A stretch of DNA of 64,000 nt from Streptomyces violaceusniger Tu 4113 (GCF_000147815.2 NC_015957.1:2356001-2420000); one strand, 5' to 3'; positions 1 to 10,106 are shown, counted from the first letter of the stretch. Notes: generated by a model not told the origin, from the sequence alone. Made by a program: numbers and translations.

Positions 1-869
1 GACTTCACCCGCACCATCAACTCCTTCGAGACGGCGGAACCCCTTCGAGCCACCACCTCGGTCAGCTCCTGAGCCAGGACCAGCCACTGCTCCGGCGACA
101 CATACGCCACCACCACCTCCCGCCCCAGCCCGGCCGCCCGGAACGCCCGGTCGAGTGCGCGGGCGGGACAGATCCGGCGCAGTGACGCGTGGAGCGAGCC
201 GCCGAGCCCGGTGAAGCCCAGCTCGACCAGGTCCGCGTAGGCGGACCGGGCCACCGGATCGGTGAGCAGCGGGCGCGGCCGCCGGGTCAGCCGCAGGATC
301 CCGCCGTCGACCGCGGGCACCGGCCGGAACGCGGCACGCGCCACCCGCCCGCACAGCCGCCACTCGACCTCCGGCCAGGACCGTACGGTCAGCAGGGACC
401 AACGGCCGTAGTCCCCGGTGCGCTTACGGGCGTACTCCGCCTGCGTGAGCAGCGTCGCGGAGGTCAGACGGGGCGCCGCCCGCAGCGCCCAGGCCACGAT
501 CTCGGCGGTACGGGCGTAGGGCACGTTGCCGACCAGGGCGAACGGCTCGCGCGGCGGCGCCGCGTCCAGGAAGTCCTGGTGCACCACCCGGACCTGCGGA
601 TACCGGGCGAGCCGCTCCCGCAGCCCCGGGATCAGATGCCGGTCGATCTCATAGCTGATCAGCTCACGGCAGCGCGGAGCCAGCGCCTCGGTGAGCACCC
701 CCTTGCCCGCGCCGACCTCCACCAGGAGATCGCCGGGCCCGGGGCGGGCGGCGCGTACGACGCGGGCGACGGCGCCCGGGTCGACGAGGAAGTTCTGCCC
801 GTACGCGCGCCTCGCGCGGTCGCGTTCGGTGCGGCGTGGGGTAGGGAGTTGGTGTCGATTGCGGGCCAC
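1..869 (-). CDS. erm: 23S rRNA (adenine-2058-N6) methyltransferase, Erm family, 3' end cut by the window
   Basis: Transfers methyl groups from S-adenosylmethionine to A2058 of 23S rRNA, which blocks macrolide, lincosamide and streptogramin B binding. The 289 visible codons show the Erm signature RAYGQNFLVDP (residues 21-31), the SAM-binding loop EVGAGKGVLT (51-60), QDF (98-100) and the catalytic NVPY (115-118). The frame is open to base 1, so the C-terminus lies outside. I chose GTG 869 because GAAAGGA (878-884) sits 8 nt upstream; an in-frame GTG at 875 is the alternative. Upstream lie a short ORF with a strong ribosome-binding site, hairpins and a promoter, which points to induction by attenuation. 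No macrolide biosynthesis genes are visible, so it may be resident resistance or the edge of a cluster beyond the window. Confidence 0.93.
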   Translation of the reverse strand, partial: MARNRHQLPTPRRTERDRARRAYGQNFLVDPGAVARVVRAARPGPGDLLVEVGAGKGVLTEALAPRCRELISYEIDRHLIPGLRERLARYPQVRVVHQDFLDAAPPREPFALVGNVPYARTAEIVAWALRAAPRLTSATLLTQAEYARKRTGDYGRWSLLTVRSWPEVEWRLCGRVARAAFRPVPAVDGGILRLTRRPRPLLTDPVARSAYADLVELGFTGLGGSLHASLRRICPARALDRAFRAAGLGREVVVAYVSPEQWLVLAQELTEVVARRGSAVSKELMVRVK

Positions 870-891
870 GGCCACGGTCCTTTCGGAGCCG

Positions 892-1073
892 GGCGGGCGG
901 CAGCAGCGCGGAACGGGCCCTGCCGCCCGTCCCGGAACGAGTGATTCCTGGACTGGCGGGGCCCTGGCCGAGGGCGCGTGGGGGTAAGGGATCAGCTCAC
1001 AGCGAGAAATCGGCTCACCGCGGGAGACGATCGGAAACCGGGCGAGTCAGCGGCTCGGGCCGCTCACAGACTC
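892..1073 (-). promoter_or_regulatory. Candidate attenuator hairpins between leader ORF and erm
   Basis: Two inverted repeats lie between the leader ORF and erm. One pairs 895-903 with 920-928 over 9 bp and extends outward with one wobble pair; it ends about 8 nt before the erm Shine-Dalgarno site. The other pairs 1049-1054 with 1059-1064, with GAGTC/GACTC outer arms at 1044-1048 and 1069-1073, and it contains the leader stop codon. This geometry is what translational or transcriptional attenuation of erm genes needs. The role is inferred; only the repeats are seen. Confidence 0.45.
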
Positions 1074-1225
1074 ATGGAGACACCGGGCGCGTCCGGGCCG
1101 GCCAGGGCACCGGGGCCGCGCCGCGGGCGGCGGGTAAGCGAAGGCGAGACGCGCGCACACGCCACCCGGGCACAGCCGCGGGTGTTGACGCGGGTGAACA
1201 CGCCGATGCCGGGACTGCCGCCCAT
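1064..1225 (-). CDS. Putative erm leader peptide, 53 aa
   Basis: A small ORF starting at ATG 1225 after an excellent Shine-Dalgarno site (AAGGAG, 7 nt spacing), on the same strand as erm and ending 195 nt before it. The peptide begins MGGSPGIGVFTRVNTRGC and is rich in Arg, Gly and Pro. In inducible erm genes a drug-stalled ribosome on such an ORF frees the erm start. Residues 7-10 (IGVF) recall the IFVI/IAVV stalling motifs of ErmCL/ErmAL1, although this peptide is longer than those leaders. The arrangement is seen; stalling is inferred. It could also be a chance ORF in the 5' leader. Confidence 0.5.
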   Translation of the reverse strand: MGGSPGIGVFTRVNTRGCARVACARVSPSLTRRPRRGPGALAGPDAPGVSMSL

Positions 1226-1291
1226 CGGTGTGCTCCTTCCGTGCGCGCGTACGCGAAACGTCGCGTATGCGGATCTCCGCCGTATCCCCGC

Positions 1292-1330
1292 ACCGTAGGG
1301 ACCGGGTACGACCAGTCGCAACGCCTTTTT
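1292..1330 (-). promoter_or_regulatory. Candidate erm promoter with WblC/WhiB7-like A-tract
   Basis: Read on the minus strand: AAAAA (1326-1330), 4 nt, TTGCGA (1316-1321) as -35, an 18-nt spacer, and TACGGT (1292-1297) as -10. WhiB7/WblC-activated promoters carry an AT-rich block a few bases upstream of the -35 element, and erm genes belong to that regulon in actinobacteria. The leader ORF would start about 60 nt downstream of the expected transcription start. Assignment to WblC is inference. Confidence 0.45.
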
Positions 1331-1433
1331 CCACCCTCGACTCCTCAAGACGCCGAACCGGCCACACGGTCCGAAGACCATGTGGCCGGTTGGCGGGTGC
1401 GCGACTGCGCGGTTGCGCGGGCGCCTGGAGCGG

Positions 1434-3713
1434 TCAGACCCTGGCGTGCCGGGGCCGGTCGTCCGCGTCCGGCCTCGCGGGGGCACCCACCAGGGAGGTC
1501 GGCCGCTGGGCCGGGGCGGGCTCGTCGTGGGCGAGGTCCGGGAGCCACCGCAGCCACTTCGGCAGGTACCAGTTGCGCTCGCCGAGCAGCAGCATCGCGG
1601 CCGGGAGGAGCACCCCCCGGATGACGGTGGCGTCGATGAGGACCGCGGCCGCCAGGCCCACGCCCATCTGCTTCATGGACTGCATCGACAGCGTGCCGAA
1701 GATGGAGAAGACCGCGACCATGATGACGGCGGCGCTGGTGACCACGCCCGCCGTGGTGACCACACCGTGCACCACCGCGTCCTTGGTGTTACGCCCGGCC
1801 AGGCGCGCCTCGCGGATCCGGGAGACCACGAAGACGTGGTAGTCCATGCTCAGCCCGAAAAGGATCACGAAGAGGAACAGTGGCAGCCACGAGACGATCG
1901 CGCCCACGCCCTCCGCGCCCACCAGCCCCGCGCCCCAGCCGTGCTGGAAGACCGCGGTGAGGATGCCGTACGCGGCGCCCACCGACAGCAGGTTGAGCAC
2001 GATGGAGGTCACGGCGATGGTGAGCGACCGGAAGGACATCAGCATCAGCAGGAAGGCGAAGACCACCACGAAGGCGAAGACCGGGGGGACGGCCGAGCCG
2101 AGCTTGTCGTTGAAGTCCTTGGAGGATGCGGTCGAACCGCCGATGGGGGCGTCCACCCCGTCCACCGCGCCGAGCGTCGCCGGGCGCACCTCGTCCCGCA
2201 GCACATTCAGGCTCCGCTCGGCCTTGCCCTCGTCCGAGCCGCCGATCAGCGGGACCTCCACCACGGCCACGTTCTGCTTCCGGTGGACGGTCACCTCGAC
2301 CGGGCCCTTGGAGGCGCCCTTCGCCACGGCCTCGGTACGGAACCGGGCGAGGGCGTCGCGTACCGGCGCCGCGTCGATGTCGTCCGCCTTCACCACGACC
2401 TTGGCCGGGTCGGACCCGCCCGGGAACGCCTCGTCGATGTGGTTGTACGCGGTCACGACCGGCAGCCGGTCGCCGAACTCCTGGTCCAGGGTGAGGTTCG
2501 CGGTGTTCATCCCCACGGCGGGGACGGCCAGCACGATCAGGGCGCCACTGGCGAGGGCCAGCGACAGCTTGGGGCGGCGCAGCACCGGGCCGAGCACGGT
2601 GCGCCAGACCCGGCTCTCGCTGCCACCGCGCCGCTTGGCGCGGGCCAGGAACGGCAACCGGCCCTTCTCCACCCGCTCACCGAGCAGCGAGAGCAGCGCG
2701 GGCAGCACCGTCACCGAGCCGACCATCGCCACCGCCACCACCATCAAGGTGGCGAGCCCCATCGCCTTGAACTCCGCGATCCCGGTGAAGAGCATGCCCG
2801 CCATCGCCACGATCACCGTGACACCGGAGACCAGGACGGCGCGGCCGGAGGTGGCCGCCGCGATCCGCAGCGCGGTCTGCGCGTCCCGTCCGGCGGCGCG
2901 CTCCTCACGCTCCCGGCGCAGGTAGAACAGGCAGTAGTCGACGCCGACGGCCAGCCCCACCAGCAGCATCACGGAGTTGGCGGTGTCGCTCATATGCACC
3001 CAGTGGCTGACCACCGCCACCAGACCGGTGGTGGCCAGGAACGCCGTCATGGCGAGCACGACCGGCAGCAGGGCGGCCACCAGCGCACCGAAGACGATCA
3101 GCAGAATGCCCAGGGCCACCGGCAGCGCGGAGAACTCGGCCTGGGTGAAGTCGTCGCCGAACGCGTCGTCGAACGCCTTCTGGCCGCTGGCGTCGCCGAA
3201 CTCCTCGATCCGCAGGTCCTGGTGGCGGTCCTGCGCCTCGCCCACCGCGTCCAGGACCGGCTGGATGTGCTCCGACGCCTTCTCCGGGTCGCCGCGCATC
3301 TCGAACTGCACCAGGGCGGAGCGCCGGTCGGCGGAGATGGTCTTCGTCTCGTACGGGGAGCGGAGGGCGGTCACCTGGCCGGTGTCGCGTACGCCGGCGA
3401 CCACCGCGTCGACCGCCTTGTGGAAGGCCGGGTCGTTCGCGGTGAGCCCGCCGCCCTTCGCCTGGATCAGGACGGTTTCCCCGGCTGCGGCGTCAATGCC
3501 CGCCTCGTCGAGAATCGTCGAGACGCGCCCGGACTCGCCGGGAACCTGCTCGCTGTCCGTCACATCCACCCGGCCCGTCATCGAGCCGACGGCCAGGGCG
3601 AGGATGACCAGCAGCACCCAGCCCCCGACCGCCGCCCATCGGTGACGGGCGCTCCAACTGCCCGCGCGGGCGGCTATCCCGCGCGGCCTCTCCAAGCGGC
3701 CTGTGTCCGCCAC
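1434..3713 (-). CDS. MMPL family (RND superfamily) membrane transporter
   Basis: A 759-residue integral membrane protein of the MMPL/RND type, which in actinobacteria exports lipids, siderophores or drugs using the proton gradient. One membrane helix near residues 30-50 is followed by a large extracytoplasmic domain, a bundle of helices around 175-345, a second start helix near 375-400, a second extracytoplasmic domain and a final helix bundle. This duplicated layout and the length match single-chain MMPL proteins. GTG 3713 is preceded by AAGGGG with 6 nt spacing. The substrate cannot be told from sequence. It shares orientation with erm, but the erm promoter region lies between them, so they are probably separate units. 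Confidence 0.88.
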   Translation of the reverse strand: MADTGRLERPRGIAARAGSWSARHRWAAVGGWVLLVILALAVGSMTGRVDVTDSEQVPGESGRVSTILDEAGIDAAAGETVLIQAKGGGLTANDPAFHKAVDAVVAGVRDTGQVTALRSPYETKTISADRRSALVQFEMRGDPEKASEHIQPVLDAVGEAQDRHQDLRIEEFGDASGQKAFDDAFGDDFTQAEFSALPVALGILLIVFGALVAALLPVVLAMTAFLATTGLVAVVSHWVHMSDTANSVMLLVGLAVGVDYCLFYLRREREERAAGRDAQTALRIAAATSGRAVLVSGVTVIVAMAGMLFTGIAEFKAMGLATLMVVAVAMVGSVTVLPALLSLLGERVEKGRLPFLARAKRRGGSESRVWRTVLGPVLRRPKLSLALASGALIVLAVPAVGMNTANLTLDQEFGDRLPVVTAYNHIDEAFPGGSDPAKVVVKADDIDAAPVRDALARFRTEAVAKGASKGPVEVTVHRKQNVAVVEVPLIGGSDEGKAERSLNVLRDEVRPATLGAVDGVDAPIGGSTASSKDFNDKLGSAVPPVFAFVVVFAFLLMLMSFRSLTIAVTSIVLNLLSVGAAYGILTAVFQHGWGAGLVGAEGVGAIVSWLPLFLFVILFGLSMDYHVFVVSRIREARLAGRNTKDAVVHGVVTTAGVVTSAAVIMVAVFSIFGTLSMQSMKQMGVGLAAAVLIDATVIRGVLLPAAMLLLGERNWYLPKWLRWLPDLAHDEPAPAQRPTSLVGAPARPDADDRPRHARV

Positions 3714-4086
3714 GACATCCCCTTATGCCCTGGTGGCGGACGGTCCCCGCCACTCGTGGACGACGCTAGGCCGCGGCGGCGGGCCGACCCATCCTGCTGA
3801 CCGGTGAACCCTCCGGTGGTTCCCTCCATCCGAGGAAGGGGGGACAGCCCTACCTTCCCGATCCAAGCCCCTCACACATAAAGGGCGTTGACGTTGCGAT
3901 TGACGCGCGCACGTTGCCTATGTCACACATCGCCGGGGATCTTGAATTGCCCCGTACTCATCGGTCATGGTCGTGTCAGAACCGGAGTGGCCCCAACACA
4001 CTCCGGCTCTTTCGCACTTACGGGATCCGACACCGCGATCCCGGTGCGGATCACCCCCCACAACCGCACGAGGAGGAACCCTCGTC
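3714..4086. other. Divergent intergenic region, MMPL transporter / subtilase
   Basis: A 373-bp gene-free stretch between divergent start sites. It must hold both promoters. TTGACG occurs at 3888-3893, but I see no convincing -10 element at proper distance. No ORF with a good ribosome-binding site is seen, and the short inverted repeats are weak. Confidence 0.5.
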
Positions 4087-5307
<1,221 letters not shown>

Positions 5308-5350
5308 GCCCAAGTAGGGCTCAGCAGGGCTCGTGCAGGTGAAGTGATCA

Positions 5351-5392
5351 GCCCCAGGGGCGCAGCCGGGCAGCCGGTTGCGCCCCTGGGGC
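5351..5392 (+). terminator. Rho-independent-like terminator after subtilase
   Basis: A perfect 14-bp inverted repeat (5351-5364 with 5379-5392) enclosing 14 nt, 43 bp after the subtilase stop. There is no T-run, as is usual in Streptomyces. It lies between convergent genes and may serve both. Confidence 0.75.
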
Positions 5393-5462
5393 CGTGCTGG
5401 ACGCGGTTCGTGTCTGGCTTCCACCGAGGTGGCCGAGGTGACCGGTGTGTCAGGACCCGGCG

Positions 5463-6050
5463 TCAGCCTTCCAACTCGCGGCGCACGGCATCGAGATCCA
5501 GCTCGACGGTGAACTCTCCGGCGACGTCGACGGAAGCCTTGCCCGTGATGGTGGCAGCCTCGCGGTAGGTGTCCCCGTCCAGTGCGTGCACCACCACGCA
5601 CAGATCCGGTTCCATCTCGACCCGCCAATAGGCGGGCACCTTCGCCTGGGCGTAGAGGGCGGGCTTGAGGATGCGGTCGGCCGCTCGGCTGAACGGCGAG
5701 ACGATCTCTCCGAACAGCAGCATGGCCTCGAGCGGCGCAGCCAGCGTGTGGCGCGAGACGACAGCCCGGTCGACAACGGCAATGTCGGGGATGAACAGCC
5801 TTGAATCGTTTGCCACCATCACCGCCCCTGCGGTCAGAAAGCGCGCGCCGGAGCGAGTTGAGCCGGCGTCGATCCGGCCGCGGAGCGCGGAAGACACGAT
5901 TTGGTGGGCCAAGCCGGGGGCGGGGGATATGAAGAGAACACCGTCCACAAGCTCGTAACGAGCCCGCGCTGGGTGCGCCGGAAGCGCGAGGACGTCCTCG
6001 ACCGTCCAGGGGCCCACGTGATCGTCGATTCGCGTCTTGGTGACGCTCAT
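5463..6050 (-). CDS. Uma2 family (DUF820) PD-(D/E)XK endonuclease-like protein
   Basis: A 195-residue protein of the Uma2 family, which has a restriction-endonuclease-like fold and is abundant in Streptomyces and cyanobacteria; its function is unsettled. Visible family features are RYELVDGVLFISPAP near the N-terminus, FIPDIAVVD in the middle, and GEIVSP followed by DRILKPALYAQAKVPAYW, which matches the usual VEVVSPS...K...Y...G...YW pattern. I place the start at ATG 6050, preceded by GGGAG with 8 nt spacing, rather than at an upstream in-frame start at 6095. It faces the subtilase terminator and appears to be a single-gene unit. Confidence 0.85.
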   Translation of the reverse strand: MSVTKTRIDDHVGPWTVEDVLALPAHPARARYELVDGVLFISPAPGLAHQIVSSALRGRIDAGSTRSGARFLTAGAVMVANDSRLFIPDIAVVDRAVVSRHTLAAPLEAMLLFGEIVSPFSRAADRILKPALYAQAKVPAYWRVEMEPDLCVVVHALDGDTYREAATITGKASVDVAGEFTVELDLDAVRRELEG

Positions 6051-6200
6051 GGCTGTGACTCCCGGTCTTTCTCGGCTCAGCGTGCCATCCGGCACGGCCG
6101 ATCCCCGAGACTTCCAGCCCGAACCGTGGGCTCGCGGTCGAAAGCATGAGCATCACCCACAGGGGTGAGTCGAACACCGACCGGTGACGGCCCGGTCCCG

Positions 6201-7754
6201 CTACGGCAGTACCTGGACCGTGTCGCCCACCGCGCGTTCGCCCGTCGCGTCGGAGGTGATGTTGGCGAGCTTGCCGTTCACCGCCATGGCGGTGGAGCCG
6301 CCGCCGTCCAGGTTGAGGGCCTGGACGGCGCCCTGGGAGTGCATGAAGTGGGCGGCCTCCTCGAGGGTGAAGCCCTCGCTCACACCAGGCTGCCGACCGT
6401 CCACCGTGGCCAGGATCAGCCGCCCCTTCTTGTCGAGCCCGGCCATCGTGCGGGGCTGCCGCACATTCGACCAGGCGTAGCCGAAGGAGCGGTTCTTCGG
6501 GTCGAGGGTGCCCTCGGTGGCGGCGTCGACGGCGATACGGCCGTCCTTCACCAGAGTGGGGGCGGCGCTGACGATGCTGTCGTCGGAGTCGAGCCGGACC
6601 CGGCGGCCGGAGGTGTCCCGGACGACCTCCTCCAGCGCGATCCGCTCGCCCCGCCGGGCGTGGGCCGTCAGCCAGTCGGACGCGGCGCCGATGCCCTGGA
6701 GCACGGAGCCCCCGGCCGGGACCGTGCCGCCGCGCGGGCCGGTGGAGACCACCCGGCCGTCGGCGTCGAGCACGACCTGGGTGCCGGGCCCGGTGGGCAG
6801 TTCGGCGCGGAACCCGGGGGTGAACTTCACCAGGTCGTCGGCCTTGGAACAGGTCAGATCCTGCCGGGGCAGCTCGGTCGGAGTGGCCCCGGGGCGGCCG
6901 CAGTTGCGCACCTTGCCGGGCACCCGGTTGATGCCCTGCACCGCATACGTGGACGACCCAGCCCGCGCGGTGACCGTGCTGGTCAGATTGGCGATACGGG
7001 CGTGCCGGCCGCCGTCCGCGAGGACCAGCGCGGCCCGCGAACCGGCGGCCATCGACTCCAGCTCCCCGTCGTACGCGGAGATTCCGGCCATCGTGCCCTG
7101 GACGCCATCGGCGTCGGAGGTGACGAAGAAGCCACCGTTGACGGCGATCAGGGAGTGGCGCTTCGCGGCGACGGACGAGGTCGTCTCGCGGTCCGCCACG
7201 CTGCTGTCATGGGTGGCCGCAACGGTGCCGGTGAACCGGGCCGGGTCGATCACCGCCACATGGACGCTCTCCTGGTCGGCGGGCTGCTGCGCGTCGTAGC
7301 CGGTCCACTCCGCCCCCGCCGTGAACCCGGCCGCGGCGACCTTCTCGCGCGTGCCCTGCGCCTCGCCGGAGGCCGCGTACGAGCCCACCCGCACCCGCCA
7401 CCCCATGGTGCCGTGCGGTGTATCGGCGTAGGCGGGCCACACCACGCGCTCGACCCGGGGCTCGAACCCGGCGTCGCGAAGCCGCCCCGCCGTGGCGTCC
7501 GCCCAGGACCGGTCGCCCAGTGGCGCGGAGCCGGGCGCCTGCACGGTGACCGTCCAGACCGGCTTGGCGTCCGCGTCCTGAAGAACCCCGGCCCGCACCC
7601 GCACCCCCGGGGCCACCGTCTCCGTCGTCCAGGATCCGGCGTCCGGCGCCGCCGGCGCCGGGGGTTGGATGACCGCGACCACGACGGCGGCCCCCAGTGC
7701 GGCCCCCATCCGGAGGCCGAGGCGACGGCGGGCGGTGCTCTCTTCGTTGCGCAT
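6201..7754 (-). CDS. Secreted phosphodiester glycosidase family (NAGPA domain) protein
   Basis: A 517-residue exported protein. A basic N-terminus and a hydrophobic stretch at about residues 17-35 form a signal peptide. Residues 50-150 show two short repeats (VWTVTVQAPGS, MGWRVRVGSYAASGEAQ) that resemble SPOR-like folds. The rest carries the NAGPA signatures VNGGFF and NLDGGGSTAMAVNG near the C-terminus. The family is named for the enzyme that uncovers mannose-6-phosphate on lysosomal enzymes; bacterial members probably act on phosphodiester-linked sugars of cell-wall polymers, but no substrate is known here. ATG 7754 lacks a strong Shine-Dalgarno site; the open frame continues to 8018 but without a better start. 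Confidence 0.85.
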   Translation of the reverse strand: MRNEESTARRRLGLRMGAALGAAVVVAVIQPPAPAAPDAGSWTTETVAPGVRVRAGVLQDADAKPVWTVTVQAPGSAPLGDRSWADATAGRLRDAGFEPRVERVVWPAYADTPHGTMGWRVRVGSYAASGEAQGTREKVAAAGFTAGAEWTGYDAQQPADQESVHVAVIDPARFTGTVAATHDSSVADRETTSSVAAKRHSLIAVNGGFFVTSDADGVQGTMAGISAYDGELESMAAGSRAALVLADGGRHARIANLTSTVTARAGSSTYAVQGINRVPGKVRNCGRPGATPTELPRQDLTCSKADDLVKFTPGFRAELPTGPGTQVVLDADGRVVSTGPRGGTVPAGGSVLQGIGAASDWLTAHARRGERIALEEVVRDTSGRRVRLDSDDSIVSAAPTLVKDGRIAVDAATEGTLDPKNRSFGYAWSNVRQPRTMAGLDKKGRLILATVDGRQPGVSEGFTLEEAAHFMHSQGAVQALNLDGGGSTAMAVNGKLANITSDATGERAVGDTVQVLP

Positions 7755-7944
7755 GAGCGGAAGTCCAGCGCCGCCCGTGGGCCGCGCCGACACACAAGGT
7801 GGGCGGCCCGCGGAACGTACGGTGAACGGCGGGGGGAACGGCCGGGCGAACGGTCGGGGGGAAGCGGCGGCGACGGCCGTGTCGGAGGGTGCTGATAGAA
7901 CATGGCGCACCAACTGTCGGACACGGAGCCTCGGGAGCCTCCCC

Positions 7945-8901
7945 TTGTCGTATGTGCAACACGCCCAGAATTTCCACGGGTTACCGGTGCTGACCGTTCC
8001 GCCGTATACCCCCGCCACGCTGCTGCCCGACGCCGCCTCCGTCGCCTGGCGGCTCGAGACCGGGCCGTACTCGACCGACGAGAACCCTGAGGACTACTGG
8101 GACCGTTTCACCGGCACGGTGGAGCTGGAGAAGGTGCGGGCGCTGGTCATCGGCCATGGCGTGGACTACCTGCCGCACCAGGCGTTCATCGACCTGAGCT
8201 CCCGGCTGACCGGTCTCGAGGCGCTCTTCCTCAGCGACATCGAGGGCGACCAGGAGATGATCTCCAGCATCTACCAGCCCGATCTCGCACCGCTCCTGGA
8301 AGCGTTCCCCGGTCTGCGCGAGCTGGTCGTCCGCGGAGGGGAGGGGCTGGACTTCCCCGTGACGGGGCACGCGGGGCTGCGGGCGCTGCGGATCGAGTCC
8401 GGTGGGCTGCCTCCCGAGGCGGCGGAGAACATCGCCGCCGCCGACCTGCCCTCGCTGGAGCGGCTGGAGCTGTGGCTGGGAGACGAGGATTACGGGGGCG
8501 GCACCACCGTCGAGCAGCTCGCTCCGCTCCTCGCGGGCGAGCGCAAACCCGCTCTGCGCCACCTGGGGCTGCAGAACAGCCCCATCCAGGACGAGATGGC
8601 CGCCGCGCTGGCTTCCGCACCGGTTGTGCCGCGGCTCACCTCGCTGAGCCTGTCCATGGGTACGCTCTCCGACGCGGGCGCGGAGGCGCTGCTGCACGGG
8701 CAGCCGCTCACCCACCTCCATGAACTCGACCTCTCGCACCACTTCCTCAGCGACGCCATGATGCTGCGGATATGGACCGCGCTGGAGCCCGCGGGGGTCC
8801 GGGTGAACCTGTACGGGAGGCAAGAGGAGGAGGACGACGGCTGGGGGGACGCCGACGAGGAGCACGAGGGAAGCGGCCGTTATATCGCGGTGGCCGAATG
8901 A
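7945..8901 (+). CDS. STM4015-family leucine-rich-repeat protein
   Basis: A 318-residue protein resembling the STM4015 family, whose LRR-like repeats are visible as LTGLEALFLSDIEG, FPGLRELVVRGGEG, HAGLRALRIESGGLP, LPSLERLELWLGDED, ALRHLGLQNSPI, RLTSLSLSMGTLSD and LTHLHELDLSHHFLS. It has no signal peptide or membrane segment and ends in an acidic tail. The start is uncertain: TTG 7945 has GGGAG 7 nt upstream, while GTG 7954 lies nearer the family-like motif FHGLP but has no well-placed ribosome-binding site. STM4015 genes usually sit with STM4011-STM4014 genes; none is seen here. Instead the winged-HTH repeat gene follows immediately, so the two are probably co-expressed. Function unknown. Confidence 0.75.
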   Translation: MSYVQHAQNFHGLPVLTVPPYTPATLLPDAASVAWRLETGPYSTDENPEDYWDRFTGTVELEKVRALVIGHGVDYLPHQAFIDLSSRLTGLEALFLSDIEGDQEMISSIYQPDLAPLLEAFPGLRELVVRGGEGLDFPVTGHAGLRALRIESGGLPPEAAENIAAADLPSLERLELWLGDEDYGGGTTVEQLAPLLAGERKPALRHLGLQNSPIQDEMAAALASAPVVPRLTSLSLSMGTLSDAGAEALLHGQPLTHLHELDLSHHFLSDAMMLRIWTALEPAGVRVNLYGRQEEEDDGWGDADEEHEGSGRYIAVAE

Positions 8902-8963
8902 CCCACCGGCCCGATCCTCGCCGTACCCGCCCTCCCGTCCGCACCGCTCCCGAAAGGCCCACC

Positions 8964-10097
8964 ATGGCGAACAGCACTGAACCCCAGGACCCGGAGGACC
9001 GCCGGATCACCCGTCTGCGCGTCGGACGTGACGGCTCCTACGTCAAGCCCGACCGGCGGGTGCCCTACGGGCATGTCCTGTACGCCGCAGCCACGTTGGG
9101 GCGCAGCCCCGCCGCCATCGTCTCGCGGCTGACCGAACTCGGCTATGACGACATCGAGCTTCCCGCCACCCCGCTGCCCCTCACGGTGGACCCGGGGGAC
9201 GCCCTGCTGCTCAAGGCGGATACGTCCAACCTCTCCTGGCTCGAGGTGGGCAAGCCCGTGTCGCTGCGGAATCTGCTCGCCTCGGCGGGGCGGCAGGGCC
9301 GGAGCCCCGCCGAGGCCGCACGGCGGCTGACCGCCTTTGGCTGCCCGGCCCCGGCCGACCATCCGCTGCCCGAAACCCCGGACACCCGGGACATCGTGCT
9401 GATCCGCACCGAGCCCGGAGGCGAGGGCGACTGGCTGGACTGGGGCGCGGAGGCGTCGAGCCGGCATGTGCTCCAGGTGGCCGGGACACTGCGGTGCAAC
9501 CCGCACACCGTCGCCACGCGCCTCATCGCGCTCGGCATCCGGCTGCCGTACGTCCCCGAGCCCGGGGACGAGCGCCTCCTCCAGGACCCCCGTGAGCCGC
9601 TCCTCGTCCTCGCGCAGGAGACCGGCCGCCGCCCGGCGGACATCGTGTCCCGCTTGGCGGAGCTGGGCCGCTCCCGCCCGAACGACGCGCCGGACACCCG
9701 GGAGCCGGATGACCTGCGCATCCTCAGCGAGGAACTCGACGGCCGCGCCCCCTGGCTGGAGCGGAACAACGTCGTGGGGGTGCGGCTGTGGCACATCCTG
9801 CGCGCGGCGCTCGCCACGGGACGCAGCCCCGCGGACATCGCCAAGAGGCTGAACGCACTGGGGCATTGGCTGCACGAGAACGCGAAGCTGCCCGCCGTCG
9901 CGGACGTGGCGGACATCCGGCTCCTGGAGACGGTCGACCGTTCGTTCCTGGACGGCGTCCACCTGGAACACGTGCTGCGCAGCGCGAGCCTGACCGGACG
10001 AAGCCCGGCGGACGTCGCCTCGCGCCTGGCCGCCCTGGGCTATCGGCTGCCCGATGAGGTGGACTACCCGGAGGTGTGCGGCATGCTGCGCCGGTGA
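8964..10097 (+). CDS. Six-repeat winged-HTH domain protein (wHTH-Hsp90-associated type)
   Basis: A 377-residue protein built from about six copies of a 50-70-residue unit that ends in a helix-turn-helix-like consensus HVLraA..tGRSPADvasRLaaLGyrLP. The HTH parts lie near residues 37-65, 102-128, 168-195, 213-236, 276-304 and 336-364; copy four lacks the N-terminal half of the unit. Similar repeats occur in actinobacterial proteins attached to Hsp90-like ATPases in predicted biological-conflict systems; here no ATPase is fused or adjacent. ATG 8964 follows GAAAGG (6 nt); ATG 8898, overlapping the upstream stop, is in the same frame and is an alternative that would couple translation with the LRR gene. 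The biochemical role is unknown. Confidence 0.75.
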   Translation: MANSTEPQDPEDRRITRLRVGRDGSYVKPDRRVPYGHVLYAAATLGRSPAAIVSRLTELGYDDIELPATPLPLTVDPGDALLLKADTSNLSWLEVGKPVSLRNLLASAGRQGRSPAEAARRLTAFGCPAPADHPLPETPDTRDIVLIRTEPGGEGDWLDWGAEASSRHVLQVAGTLRCNPHTVATRLIALGIRLPYVPEPGDERLLQDPREPLLVLAQETGRRPADIVSRLAELGRSRPNDAPDTREPDDLRILSEELDGRAPWLERNNVVGVRLWHILRAALATGRSPADIAKRLNALGHWLHENAKLPAVADVADIRLLETVDRSFLDGVHLEHVLRSASLTGRSPADVASRLAALGYRLPDEVDYPEVCGMLRR

Positions 10098-10106
10098 TGT
10101 GCTGAC

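Noticed and set aside
1380..3800. A very long open frame on the plus strand opposite the MMPL gene
   Set aside because: The His/Arg/Gln-rich translation has no domain, and its reading-frame bias mirrors the minus-strand MMPL gene; it is an antisense shadow.
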